Positions 1-10,384 of a DNA stretch of 64,000 nt are shown in pieces. This DNA comes from Struthidea cinerea. Lineage: Eukaryota; Chordata; Aves; Passeriformes; Corcoracidae. How positions within the stretch are numbered: position 1 is the first letter of the stretch; the number at the start of each line of letters is the position of its first letter. The DNA lies in the NCBI GenBank assembly GCA_013397865.1, contig VZTI01003366.1, positions 562,460-626,459 of the forward strand, given 5' to 3'. A program made the position numbers and the translations under genes. The notes under the pieces are model-generated. The model worked only from the letters and a program-made list of their open reading frames with translations, searched no databases and was not told the DNA's origin.

Positions 1-50
1 AAACAAAAAAAAACAAAAAAAAAACCAAACAAAAAAAACCCACAAAAGTT
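1..50. repeat. A/C-rich low-complexity tract
   Basis: The window opens with runs of A broken by single or paired C. Similar A/C-rich tracts occur at 14707-14746 and 39731-39757, and T/G-rich counterparts in CFAP43 introns 12 and 13. Its origin, microsatellite or retroposon tail, cannot be decided here. Confidence 0.7.
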
Positions 51-554
51 TGATCTACTCCAGTTGTTTTCCTCACTATTAACAGACAAAAACAGACAAA
101 ATTTATTTGGCTTAAAAAGGCAAGCTGTTCCTGGCTGTGGTCCTACCACAACAGCTCAATACGTGGGTGGGAGTCATACACACTTCCTACCTTTCCCCTC
201 CTGCCTCTCCTGCAGCCAACACTCTGTTCCAATTTGTAACAACCCTTCTTGGCCATGGCAGGGGGAACCCGAGGCACTACACAGACTGCCCATGTGCTGC
301 TTGCTGACAAGAGCCGAGCTGGCTTACATAGTCAAAAAGCAATAAAAACACATTCGGGCTATGAGCAGGATGCTGGGCAACACACTTCTCAGCTGTTGGC
401 TGTCTCCTGGTCTCCATGGGCACCCCCTCTTGCGTCCAGCCTTGCCGTGAGTAAACAGTGAGTGCTTTGGGGGCATGACGTGGCTCTGGGTTATTCATTA
501 GTTGTTAAATCTGCTTTTAATGGTGGCTGCTGGCTTCTGGGGCAGGAAGAGGAT

Positions 555-604
555 CATGTTTTGATTAGTGTTTTGATTAGTGGCATGTTTTGATTAGTGG
601 CATG
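555..604. repeat. Short tandem repeat, 12-bp core ttttgattagtg
   Basis: The 12-mer ttttgattagtg occurs three times in 50 bp. The second copy directly abuts the first. The third is separated by a short gcatg-like spacer that also recurs after it. This looks like a local duplication with no apparent gene association. Confidence 0.75.
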
Positions 605-3600
605 ATACCTGTATGCACTGAGAAACAATGACTGAGAAATGGGCCTGATAAATCCCCACTTGCTGATGAAACTGAAAATCTAACATGTGCTACATCTCTT
701 TTGGTTTTAGAAAAGAGCCCTAGAAAGCAAATAGCTCCCTTTGAGCCAGAAAGAGGACTTTGGACTGTCTAGGCTTTGGGGTAAGGGGGACTGTAGGATT
801 TTATGGTGACAGCTTATAAATGCACCCATGTGCAGAGAAAGCTGAGGCAGGAGGGAAGTACCTCTGAACATCCTGAGTGCTACCACAAGAAGAAAAGAAA
901 AAACCTGTCCTACTTTAACCCACAGTGGTCACTGCAATGTTAGGGGGTTCAAACTGCAGCAACAGAGAGTTAACAAGGCCTGAGAAAAAGCTTCCTGATG
1001 GCAAAGGCAGTGAATGACTGGTAGACAGGGGAGAGACTGCCTGTCTTTCCTAGGGCCAGTCAAGCACTCCTCTGCTTGCAGAGATGCTGACAAAATCCCT
1101 CCTTTGGACCTGGGGCTGCACGGCAGTGTCTGCTTCCAGAGCACTGTCAGTGCCCTTCGCGTGCTTATCCTCCCCGAATCCGCCTCCCCGTGGGAAGGGA
1201 GGGCTATCTAGTCCTGTACACAGGATGAGCATCAGCATTTCCTTGGAAATACCTGATCTGGTGACCCCCAGGAGAAAAATATTATTTCCGAAAGTCCACA
1301 GCAGACCTGTTGGGCAGGATGTCCGACTCGGGCTGCGCGACTGACCCTGTTGGCACTGCAGCAGGCCTGGGACAGGATGTCCACGGATATTACGAAAGGC
1401 TAACGCTCTCAATCAAACAGCAGAACAATAGCTATCAGGCCAGTGGCCTTGTCCAACTGCTGTGCTGTGGCCAAGCAGCTAATCTGGGGTGTGGCTTCCG
1501 GGCGTGGCTTGGAAGGTGGTTGCTGTGCCATACCTGACTGCCGTAGTCCTGGGCAGGCCAGTTGGCTTGTCCTGGTTTTAAACATGGTTGTGTTACCAGT
1601 CTCAACATCCAGGCCCCTGCACCTCATGTATTGGTGCATTTGGTCCTTCCCCACTGGTAGCTTTGGTAGAGAGCCAAAGACAGAGCCCAATCCCATCTGT
1701 CCATGCTGAACCAGTTGTGATTGTGCTGGCAGCTGGAATTCAGTACTTTGTCTGTAGCACTAATTTAATGCTCAAAAAACAAGTCAGAACATGAGTTATA
1801 GCTGCTGTGGCTGGCACTGTTCTGTCCCAGTCAATATCTCATCCCACTGACGTCCTGCACACAGCTTAATTCATAGGGGCTGAAAGTTCAAAGAGAAGAA
1901 AGCACAAGCTGGTGCTGCTCAGGCTCTGTATTGGAGTTTTATCCCTTAATTTTCCTGTCTGGGCTGCGTGTGCTGCAGCTGACTGTGTGCTCAGGAGATG
2001 GGAGAGCAAGAGCCTGTCGTGGCTGCGCTGTGCTGTGTGGGTATGGGGTTGTCTAAGGAAGTGCCCCGTGCAGGTTTTTGGGAGGAACAGTTATACTGAC
2101 CTGCATCTCTGCAATGCCCATTTCCCTGTCATTGTGTGAGTTTCTTACAAATCGGAGCTTGTAGTCCCCACTAAGTGAAAACATGATTTCTTTCAGTGGC
2201 AGCTGGATCATATCTCTGAATACCTGCAGAGGTGGCAGTGATGCTTGCAAGTTGGAGAAGGATATGGTGCATTACTAAGGGCTTTCAGCAAACTTCTATT
2301 CTTGACTAGATCTCTGTAAATGCAACAGAAGCTTTTTTCAGACTATACACTCAAAGGCTGAAAGGTAATTTGTTTACTGTTGTACAGCAAGAGAAGGAAT
2401 CACAGAGCTCCCAGAAGCTCAACCATGAGGAAGTGCAGCTGAGCTGGGCCTGACTGAGGTTCCCATCTCCCCAGTAAGAACCCAGTTGCAGGTTAGTGGA
2501 TGGTTTGAAGTGTTAATCTCTCCAGTCAAAACAAGTATCAGAGTCCTTTCCAAACCTTAAGGACGTTCCAAATGAGAGAGTCAGAAATCATATTTATTCC
2601 CATGAAAGTTCTGGTTTCAAAAATTTGGCAGCTTTCAATGAAAAAGGCCTCCCAACCAGCTGTATTTTCTATCATCTACTTGAAATGCCTCTTTTCTTGC
2701 AGCCTACCGAAGCAAAACACAATGTAGCAGCCACCTATTCATTGCCTTTTGTGTGAGACAGATTGCAGGAAGCAATTGAGTGTGTTGTAAGTGATGTCTT
2801 GGCGTGTTCCAGTGTAATACTGAACTGCACTCAGTGGCTTGACTTGGGTTTTTCCAATTTAAGAATCAAAGCTTCAGCTCTCTCCTACCTGGTTTATTGC
2901 TGAACACCAGCCAGGGCATGTTTTGCTTACTGTGATTCAAAATCTAGAGGAATAAAATGGCTGAAAAAATAAAGCAATATGAGCAACTCTGGAGTAAAGG
3001 AAGGCACTGTTAATGAAAGAGAAATATTTTCCCATGTCTTCAGAGAAGGTAGAGGGTTATCTGGGCTCAGAGCACACAAGCAGCCTGCAGAGGCAAATTG
3101 CAAGCTGCCATCTCTTTCTTTCATTTACCAGGTTGAGCAGGAGGCAAAAGGGTCTGAAGCTGCTATGGAAAAGGGTGTGAGGAAGGCTTGGGGACATCAG
3201 AAATTAAGCACACTTATCTGGAAGGGACAGGACATTGTTATGACTTTGAGCATCATCATCTCCGTGAAGGACTTTGCTGCTCCTGCCAGGAAATGCCCTG
3301 TGACAGGGTGGCTTGGGAAAGGGGAGAGCACACATTGCCACAGGGCAGCAGATGCCTCAGGCTGCTCCGCACAAACCCTGTATGACCTCTGTGATGCTCC
3401 TAGGTGAAGAGGAGAAGAAGCTGAAGGTGGAGCTGCTGCCTGGCTCTGTGAAGGCTTCTTCCTGTGCTGTTTCCCTTTCCTTATGCTGTGCTACCTGGAA
3501 CTGTGCTCCAGGTGAGCCAAACATTACTGAATTGTGCAGCAAAGGGCTTTCAGATCAGCTAGGGCGAGAGCTGGCCTCCCTCTGCTTGTGGCTTCATGGC

Positions 3601-6600
3601 ACCAACCTGAGCTGCATGACAGCAGCATCACCTTTCCCCTTCCTCTCTTGGGGCTTCCTGCATCATCCAGGACCTGCTCTGGTGCTGGGGAGGCAGCTTC
3701 GGGCTTGAAAGGATGAAGCCTAACCTGCCTGGGAGCTGAGGGTGGAGGCCTGAAGGTGCTCTTGGTGGACCCTTTGAACATACCAAGTGCTGCAGGATGC
3801 AGCTGGTTGGTTGTAATCAAGCAGCAGTGTGATCAGCTGTTTTTATCTCTCTGAGCCCTCACTCTCAGCTGGAGGGTGGGATGGTGTCTGCCCCCTCACT
3901 TCCCAGGGTTGTGCAGAGTGGTCATTAACCTGACACTCAGTGAAGCCCCTAGTCACTGCAGGAGTGAGTGGCACAGAAAAGCCCAGAAGGAAACTAATTC
4001 TAGTGCCAGATGCAGGTTTGAACAAGTAGCATCACATGCTGAGCAGTGAGCAGAGACAGCTTTACATCAAGACAGTGAGATTTCACATAGCCTGGCCCTT
4101 CTCCCTTTCCCAAGCAGCTTTCTTTGGTCTTCCTCCACTTTTCCCTGCTTTGTGCCCACAGAAGAAAAGGGGGGTGTCTGTATTCTCACCTGGCCCAGGG
4201 AGCAGGGCAAGGGCTGCTTTGGCTGCTGGCAGGAGTGGCCTGCCTGTGATGCAGACCATGGCACCCTCTGGGGGGTCTTTGGAGACCCAGGATTGCCACA
4301 AGAGGTTCTGCAGAAGGTCGGCAGGATGTAAGCCTGTTACTGAGTCCAGATGTTGTTTATACTTTAAATGGGAAAAAACTGTCAGGGTGAGAAATTCAGA
4401 AAAGGTTGCAGATTGCTTTGAGAACTTGCTGTTTAAAAACTTACGAATACCTTTTATTTTTTCCCCCCATATTTGAAATGTTGCTAAATTTGATACGTAG
4501 ATTGAAAAATTGCCATTTCTCTTTCTTAGTCTCCAACTTGGAAAGGTTTGGACTCTCTCTTCCTCTTCCCCATACAAAAGCTGTCTCAGCCTGAGCAGGC
4601 ATAAATATTTTTATCAGGCTTAAATAGCTTGGGCTGAAGTTAAAAGCAAGGGGAAAGAGCAGCCTTTGTTATGGGGAATGCTGGAGCGCCGTAGCAGGCA
4701 GTGCTACTGGTTTCACCTGTATTGTTGAGTCTTTCATATTAGCCAGGAAAGCTGTGTCTGAGAGATGTGGGAACGCTCTGCCCCTACCACCCTTGCTGCT
4801 GCCGAGGCCAGGTTCCACTGACTTCGGTCACTGAGCGCCATTAACCTTAAGCCTTAACTGAGGTTAATGTTTGGCTTCATTTTCTGGAGTCAGTAGCTAC
4901 AGTAGCAAAAGGGCAGTTTTGAGCAGCAGAACTTGCTCTGGCCTGAAAACAGATATTCCTCTCGCAAATCCACATGATGTGAGCATCTTGTCACTTCCAG
5001 TTTCCAGAGGTTGCCTATAGGGTTTGCTGAGGGCAGGGGTTGTATGCATGTTCCCTAACCTGATCCTGCAAAATGAGCTGGGGTATCCTAGAATGTCAGT
5101 GTGACCTGGAGTGAATTCAGCCAGCCAGTGATGGACTCGGGGATGTCTGGCCTAACTCCTGCTGCTAGCAGAGCTTTGGGACAGGTGACTGTGGCAGCAG
5201 CGTGCCCATGGGCAGCTGGGCATGAGAAAGAAGATCCTAGGGAAGCTGACTTCCTTCAGCCTTACGCATCTTAGAAGTAATGTGGTAACAGTAAAACATT
5301 TCATGTGCAGGGACAGTGGTCTAGCAGAGCAGAGCAGTGATGTCATCCCGGTCAAGACTGCAAGGAGGAGGCACCTGGCCCCTGGCCATGTTATTTTTAA
5401 GCTTGGAAGGCACACGTGGTCTGCAAGAGCGTAGCACTAAGGAAAGGAACTCGCCAGCACTTCCTGCCCTGCCCCAGCAAACTGATAAAGCCCTTTGCAA
5501 TGCAGGGCAACCCCAGTTTATTTTTAAAATGTGCCCAGGCGTGGAGCTCACAGAATAACTGGAACACCCAGATTTGAGCATTAATTCAGCTTTAATTCAT
5601 TGCCTGATGAATTAAAGAGTTAATGTAAATGTAAAAGAGGACAAGATAGGGCCACAAACTATTTCCAGAGCACTGTCTGCATAAGAACATTTAACTATGC
5701 ATGTGCATGGCATCTAAAAAAAAGGGTAGTCGGTGAATGTTACACAGGGAGGGGCATGGAGCGTTATCCTGAGCACTGTGTGAATTTTCTTGCTGCTTGG
5801 ACAATGCATCTCAGTCCGGTTCCCTTCCCTTGTTATTCCAGTCCCAGCCCTCTCATAAGCAAAGATAATTGTGTGCTGAAGGATACAGTTCCCATTTACA
5901 GTAAATGCACACATTGAGGAAATCCAGGTTCCTGCAATCAAAACCAGCAGTTTGTTGTGCAGTTAGGATAACAAGGTCCACTGGGGTGCATCTATCTTTA
6001 TTGTGTGCCCTGTGGAGGCATAAATGAGATTGCCAGAGATATTTTCCTTCTTGCCCAGATGCTGGGACAGCAGGATTGCTGTGGCACCAAAACATGCTGG
6101 GTTCAAGCCAGGAAGGAGCTATTCCAGGGGGTAGGAATTACAGCCCTGAGCTCCTGGAGCACCCAGAGTGCCTCACCATCTCTTGGCTCTCTATGAAACA
6201 GCTTCATTCCCACAGCAGAATTACTTAGGAATGAGATTGCTATTTCTGGTCTGATTGATGAAGTATTTTATTGATAGACTTCTGTAACAGAAACCATTCT
6301 CTCTCAAGCACTTTTGAGGCATTAAAGCAGCTGTGCTAAAATTTCCCGGCTGGAAGAAGAAATATCCCTGCCTGTCCATCTTGTCCTTTTGATCTCCCTG
6401 TGCTAGGACTGAGAGGTGATTTCTCTAGAAAGAGGGACTGGTGAGCTTCCAACATCACAGCAATGGATGACAACTTCAGATTGTACTGCCCTGGGCAGGC
6501 ACTTGGGCTCTTGATAGTGATGCCAGCCGTCCAGAAACAGAAATGCCAGCTGGGAGGAAACAGGCCAGGCTTTAGCCCGAGCAGCATCTGGCCCAGCCCT

Positions 6601-7739
6601 CTGGGAGGCCTTGTCACCACCAGGCAGAGACCCTGGCAATGGGACCGTGTCCCAGAAAGTTGGGAATTAAATCCTGTCATTGTGAGCCCCATGGCACAGA
6701 AAGCTTTATTAAATGTGGGGTTGGAGCAGCAGAGCCAGTAACCACACAAAGCCACTCCAAAACACCGTAGTGGCCTCAGTCATGCCAAGGGCCTGTGCAA
6801 GGGGTGACACGTGGGACTGTTGCTGGCACATGGCTGGGATGTGGCTCACAGCCTTGCCGAGGTCACTGCAAACAGGAGTGAGCTGGCTGCAAGCACAGCT
6901 GTGAAGGGGTTGCTTGGGGGAGATGGCTTAGCCATGGTTTTTACTAATGCCTTCCACAGGTCAGTGGTGTAGTAAGCACCAAAAATAAGCAGCCTAATGC
7001 TTTTAGAACTACTGGCCTAAAGGAAACCCTCTCCATTTAGAGTCTCTGCCCTTCTTCTGGGGACTGTGATCGTGAGGCATTCTAGGGGCCAGGAGGGTTT
7101 GCCACAGCCTGATCCTGATGGTGCTGAAAGGCAGGAAGAGCTTTGCCTGTAGCTCCTGCTTAGAAGCACAAAGCTGTGCAGGCTTGTTCCCACTCAGGTG
7201 CACCTCACCAGCAGGGCAGTGAAGGTTGCCCTGATCCAAGCAGGCTGTGTGGGTTCCCAGACATGCTTAACATGGAAGGTGGCCAGGACAGACCTGCCTA
7301 TGCCATTGCCACATCTGAAATATTAGCTTTACGGTGAGAAAAAGCAGTGCTCATCTCCAGCCCTGCTTTTATACACCTGGGGAGGTTCTGCTTGCTTTTT
7401 TCCCTTCCTGTCCAGGGAATTTTAAAGGAGAGGCAAAGGAAGGACATGCCCTCCCATACTGCCCAACAGCATCGCATGGGGTTGACAGCAGGAAGTGCCT
7501 TCACAGTTCTGTTTTTCAAAGTTCATTTGATAAGAGCCACTTTCATCTCACCATCAGCTGATAAAGCCTCTTTGGGAGGTTGGTTGATAACTTGCAGAAA
7601 CAGGCGCGCACTTAAGAGTTTCTAGATTCAACCATTTTTTTGTAGGGCTAGAAAGGATGTCAGAGTTTTTCTTGCAGTGGGAAGTTCCTTTCATTTTTTC
7701 ACTTGAGGGAAGATACTTCGAATCATGGGTCATTCCACC

Positions 7740-7757
7740 TTTCTCTCTCTCTTCCAG
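7740..7757 (+). other. ITPRIP: Splice acceptor before the ITPRIP coding exon
   Basis: A pyrimidine-rich tract ending in ttccag precedes gggaaggaactgcc and the ATG. This matches the family layout, in which a non-coding 5' exon is spliced to one exon holding the whole reading frame. The exon would begin at 7758, giving 13 nt of 5'UTR before the start codon. Confidence 0.75.
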
Positions 7758-7770
7758 GGAAGGAACTGCC

Positions 7771-9420
7771 ATGCCCGTGGGACTCTTCCGGGTGTGCCTA
7801 CTGGTGATTACAGCTATTGTCAACCACCCACTCTTCTTCCCTAAGGAGAATGGCACCGTCCCCGAGAACATGGAGGAAATCATCCAGAAGATGAAGGAGC
7901 GGGAGGAGAGCCTTCGGCTGGAGCAGTTGCGCTTGGAGCAGGAAATCGCGGACCAGGAAGCCGCACAGAGGGCTCTGGAAAAGGCTGCAGTGGTAGTGGA
8001 GGAAAGCAAAGAGGAAAAAGTCCGATGGGATATGTGGACTGCCCTTTCCATGGTCATTTTCCTGCTGATTGAGCTCTGGAGGCAGGATTTCCAGGAGGGG
8101 AACTGGCAGGACATAGGAGGAGAAGAGGATGACATGGCAGTCCTGGGGAAAGCATTTAAAGGAGTAGCCTTCCCTGACAAGGCTGTCCTGGCCAGCTTCT
8201 ATGAGAAGCGTATCCTGGGTACCACCGGAGACATGGCCAGGATGCGGGAGATGGTGGAGGGCTTTGCAGATGACCTGCTGGAGGCCTTGAGGAGTGTTTG
8301 TAACCGGGACGCCGACATGGAAGTGGAAGATTGCGTGGGTGTGGGGAGCATGTATGAGAACTGGAGAGTGCGTAAACCCTTCGTCTGTGATCTGATAGTG
8401 CCTTTTGCCCCCCCAGAGCCTTACTGCTTTCGCTGCCAGACCTGGTGCTCTGGTGACTCTTTCCCCCCAGATGAACAAGGTTATGGCACTATCAAGGTGT
8501 GCAGGGCAGATGAGGATGTGACAAGTTGCATCTGTGACAAGACTAAACTAGGGGAAGATATGCTGTGCCTCCTCCATAGCCAGGTCAGTAGTACCAGGCC
8601 CAGCAGTGAGATGGAAGACCTTCTGTGCTTCAAAAATACTCAATATCTGGATGCCGACCAAGTCATGAAGTGGTTTCAGATTGCTGTCACCAAGGCCTGG
8701 AACAGAATCTCCCACAAGTATGAATTTGACCTTTCCTTCAGCCTCCTGGACTCACCAGGAGCCCTGAAGATAAAATTTAAATCAGGGAAATCGATTGCCT
8801 TCAACCTCACCCCTGTGGTGCAGTATGAGAACTCTGACGTTTATTTCATCTCCCACTTCCCTCGGAGCGGCCTGGCAGCAGACATCACCTCCAGCACCCA
8901 CTGGTTTCTCACCTTCGCAGTGTATGAGAGGAGGTTCATCCAGCTGGTCTCCAAAACACTGCCTGCCAATGCCTGCCACGTAAGCTGCCTTCAGATCCTC
9001 TCCTTCCTCCATGGGAAGCAATGCAGCCTCACAGGTCCCAGCGGGCTCACCAACTACCACCTGAAGACAGTGCTGCTGCATCTCCTGCAGGCACGTCCCA
9101 GTCAGGACTGGGCCCCCGAGAAGCTGGAGGCCCGCCTACAGGACATGCTGAAATTCCTAGAGAAATGTTTGCATGAAAAGAAGCTCTATCACTTCTTTAT
9201 TGGCAATGGGAAGGTACCAGCAGAGCTGGCTTTCCCCATCATATTTCAGAGGGCTGAGCCTCTCAACCTTTTCCGTCCCTTTGTGCTACGCAGGGACATT
9301 TACAGGAAGATGGTGGACACGTTCCACGAGATGCTCAGGAACATGTCTGCACTGATAAATGAGTACACAGTGCACATTCCCCTTGCACACACCAATGGGA
9401 TCCGTAAGGAACCCCTTTAA
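7771..9420 (+). CDS. ITPRIP: Inositol 1,4,5-trisphosphate receptor-interacting protein (ITPRIP/DANGER)
   Basis: A complete 549-residue protein in one exon, close to the human length of 547. The family binds IP3 receptors and dampens IP3-induced calcium release; it also links to DAPK1 signalling. Visible parts: N-terminal hydrophobic segment at about residues 3-23; NGT sequon at 27-29; charged Glu/Lys/Leu-rich coiled coil at about 33-80; likely transmembrane helix at about 88-103; then a Mab-21-like nucleotidyltransferase-fold domain with GVGSMYEN at 190-197 and CDLIVPF at 206-212; the conserved LNLFRPFVLRRDIYRK lies near 498. The start at 7771 is preferred because MPVGLFRVC aligns with the human N-terminus and has G at -3. 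The frame stays open for 38 codons upstream (to 7657), but that stretch crosses the splice acceptor. No break seen. Confidence 0.97.
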   Translation: MPVGLFRVCLLVITAIVNHPLFFPKENGTVPENMEEIIQKMKEREESLRLEQLRLEQEIADQEAAQRALEKAAVVVEESKEEKVRWDMWTALSMVIFLLIELWRQDFQEGNWQDIGGEEDDMAVLGKAFKGVAFPDKAVLASFYEKRILGTTGDMARMREMVEGFADDLLEALRSVCNRDADMEVEDCVGVGSMYENWRVRKPFVCDLIVPFAPPEPYCFRCQTWCSGDSFPPDEQGYGTIKVCRADEDVTSCICDKTKLGEDMLCLLHSQVSSTRPSSEMEDLLCFKNTQYLDADQVMKWFQIAVTKAWNRISHKYEFDLSFSLLDSPGALKIKFKSGKSIAFNLTPVVQYENSDVYFISHFPRSGLAADITSSTHWFLTFAVYERRFIQLVSKTLPANACHVSCLQILSFLHGKQCSLTGPSGLTNYHLKTVLLHLLQARPSQDWAPEKLEARLQDMLKFLEKCLHEKKLYHFFIGNGKVPAELAFPIIFQRAEPLNLFRPFVLRRDIYRKMVDTFHEMLRNMSALINEYTVHIPLAHTNGIRKEPL

Positions 9421-9980
9421 CCAAAGCCAAACTCTAAGCACAAGTCCAGAGGGCAACTTCCTGAAGCCACCTGGAGACAACTGACTTTGCCAATACAGCT
9501 TCTTGTCTGGAGCTGCACCTGTCCTGGGCCATGGTTCCTGCAGAACGGAAGAGGCGATGGGGGGAGAAGAGGGAGAAACTGGAAGATGTAGTGTTGAAGT
9601 AGGTTTCTGTTCCACTGCTGTGCTTGGTTTTATGCAGCTAAGAATATATTTTTCTATTGTGCCTCAGTCATGCTACAGCAGTGGTGAGCAGGAAATATAA
9701 GTAATTTATTCAGATGCCTGCAATGCAAATGGGGGTGGGGGGTGTGATGGTGGCTGTATACTTCATTTCCTTCAGAAGGGGGAGATAAGAACAGGGTGGG
9801 GGAAATCAGAGACAGGATCTTGGGATCAAAGGAGCCCGTCTGTTTGCAGACAGCAGGAGCTCTTTCGCCAATGGGAAGTGCAACATAAGGCTCCATGCTG
9901 GTGTGGAGGTGAGGAGGGTCATGCACAAGATCTGGACTGGATGGAAATCCTTAAATAAAACACAGCTTCAAAAGGGAACT
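9421..9980 (+). other. ITPRIP: ITPRIP 3'UTR with poly(A) signal
   Basis: The stop is followed by about 530 nt without coding features and a canonical AATAAA at 9954-9959. A genomic A-run at 9987-10001 lies just downstream and could cause internal priming in oligo-dT data. The exact cleavage site is not visible. Confidence 0.65.
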
Positions 9981-10320
9981 GCAGTTAAAAAAAAAAAAAA
10001 AGAAGAAAAAGCCTTCTTGATTGGACTTGCAGCAGCAATTTAAATGGCTTGTCCTGTCCTTCAAAAACACCCCTGCACATTTTTGCTCTTGTGGGAGGAT
10101 GTAGCAGAGCAGGGTCTGTGTCTTCAGACCATTTCATTCGAGCCTTCCATGGTAACATGGCTAGTGGTTTATATTCCTGCCCATTTTGTATGGATCAATG
10201 GACAGGAACCTTTTTTATTTTAGATAACAGAAACACCACTATTGAGTTCTGACATTTTGGGTTGTTTGTTTTCCTTACCTTGAGGCACTAAGGCATGAGA
10301 ACAGCCTAGAGAGAAAAGAA

Positions 10321-10384
10321 AAGCAGGGGTTGAACTATATGATCTTTGGAGGTCCCTTCCAGCCCAAACTATTCTGATTCTATG
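10321..10384 (+). mobile_element. CR1 LINE 3'-end fragment
   Basis: It carries the hallmark 3' terminus of avian CR1 elements: a ggttgaactatatgatctt-like block, then ggtcccttccagccc and the attctgattctatg tail. It is heavily 5'-truncated, as is usual for CR1. The orientation follows from the tail. Confidence 0.85.

Larger units (their letters stand above)
51..7757. other. Non-coding region upstream of ITPRIP
   Basis: No open frame here resembles a known protein or is flanked by convincing splice sites in a consistent phase. The region ends in a good splice acceptor (pyrimidine tract then AG at 7756-7757) just before the ITPRIP coding exon. Part or all of it is therefore likely ITPRIP intron 1, with a non-coding first exon somewhere upstream. 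I could not locate that exon. Open frames up to 164 codons occur near 4036-4577 on both strands, but they show no domain signature and I treat them as chance. Confidence 0.5.

Noticed and set aside
4036..4577. Overlapping open frames of 146 (+) and 164 (-) codons
   Set aside because: No similarity, domain pattern or splice support. Frames of this length are expected by chance in 64 kb of moderate-GC vertebrate DNA.
7554..8478. Long antisense open frames of 208 and 226 codons across ITPRIP
   Set aside because: They are shadows of the well-conserved ITPRIP coding strand.
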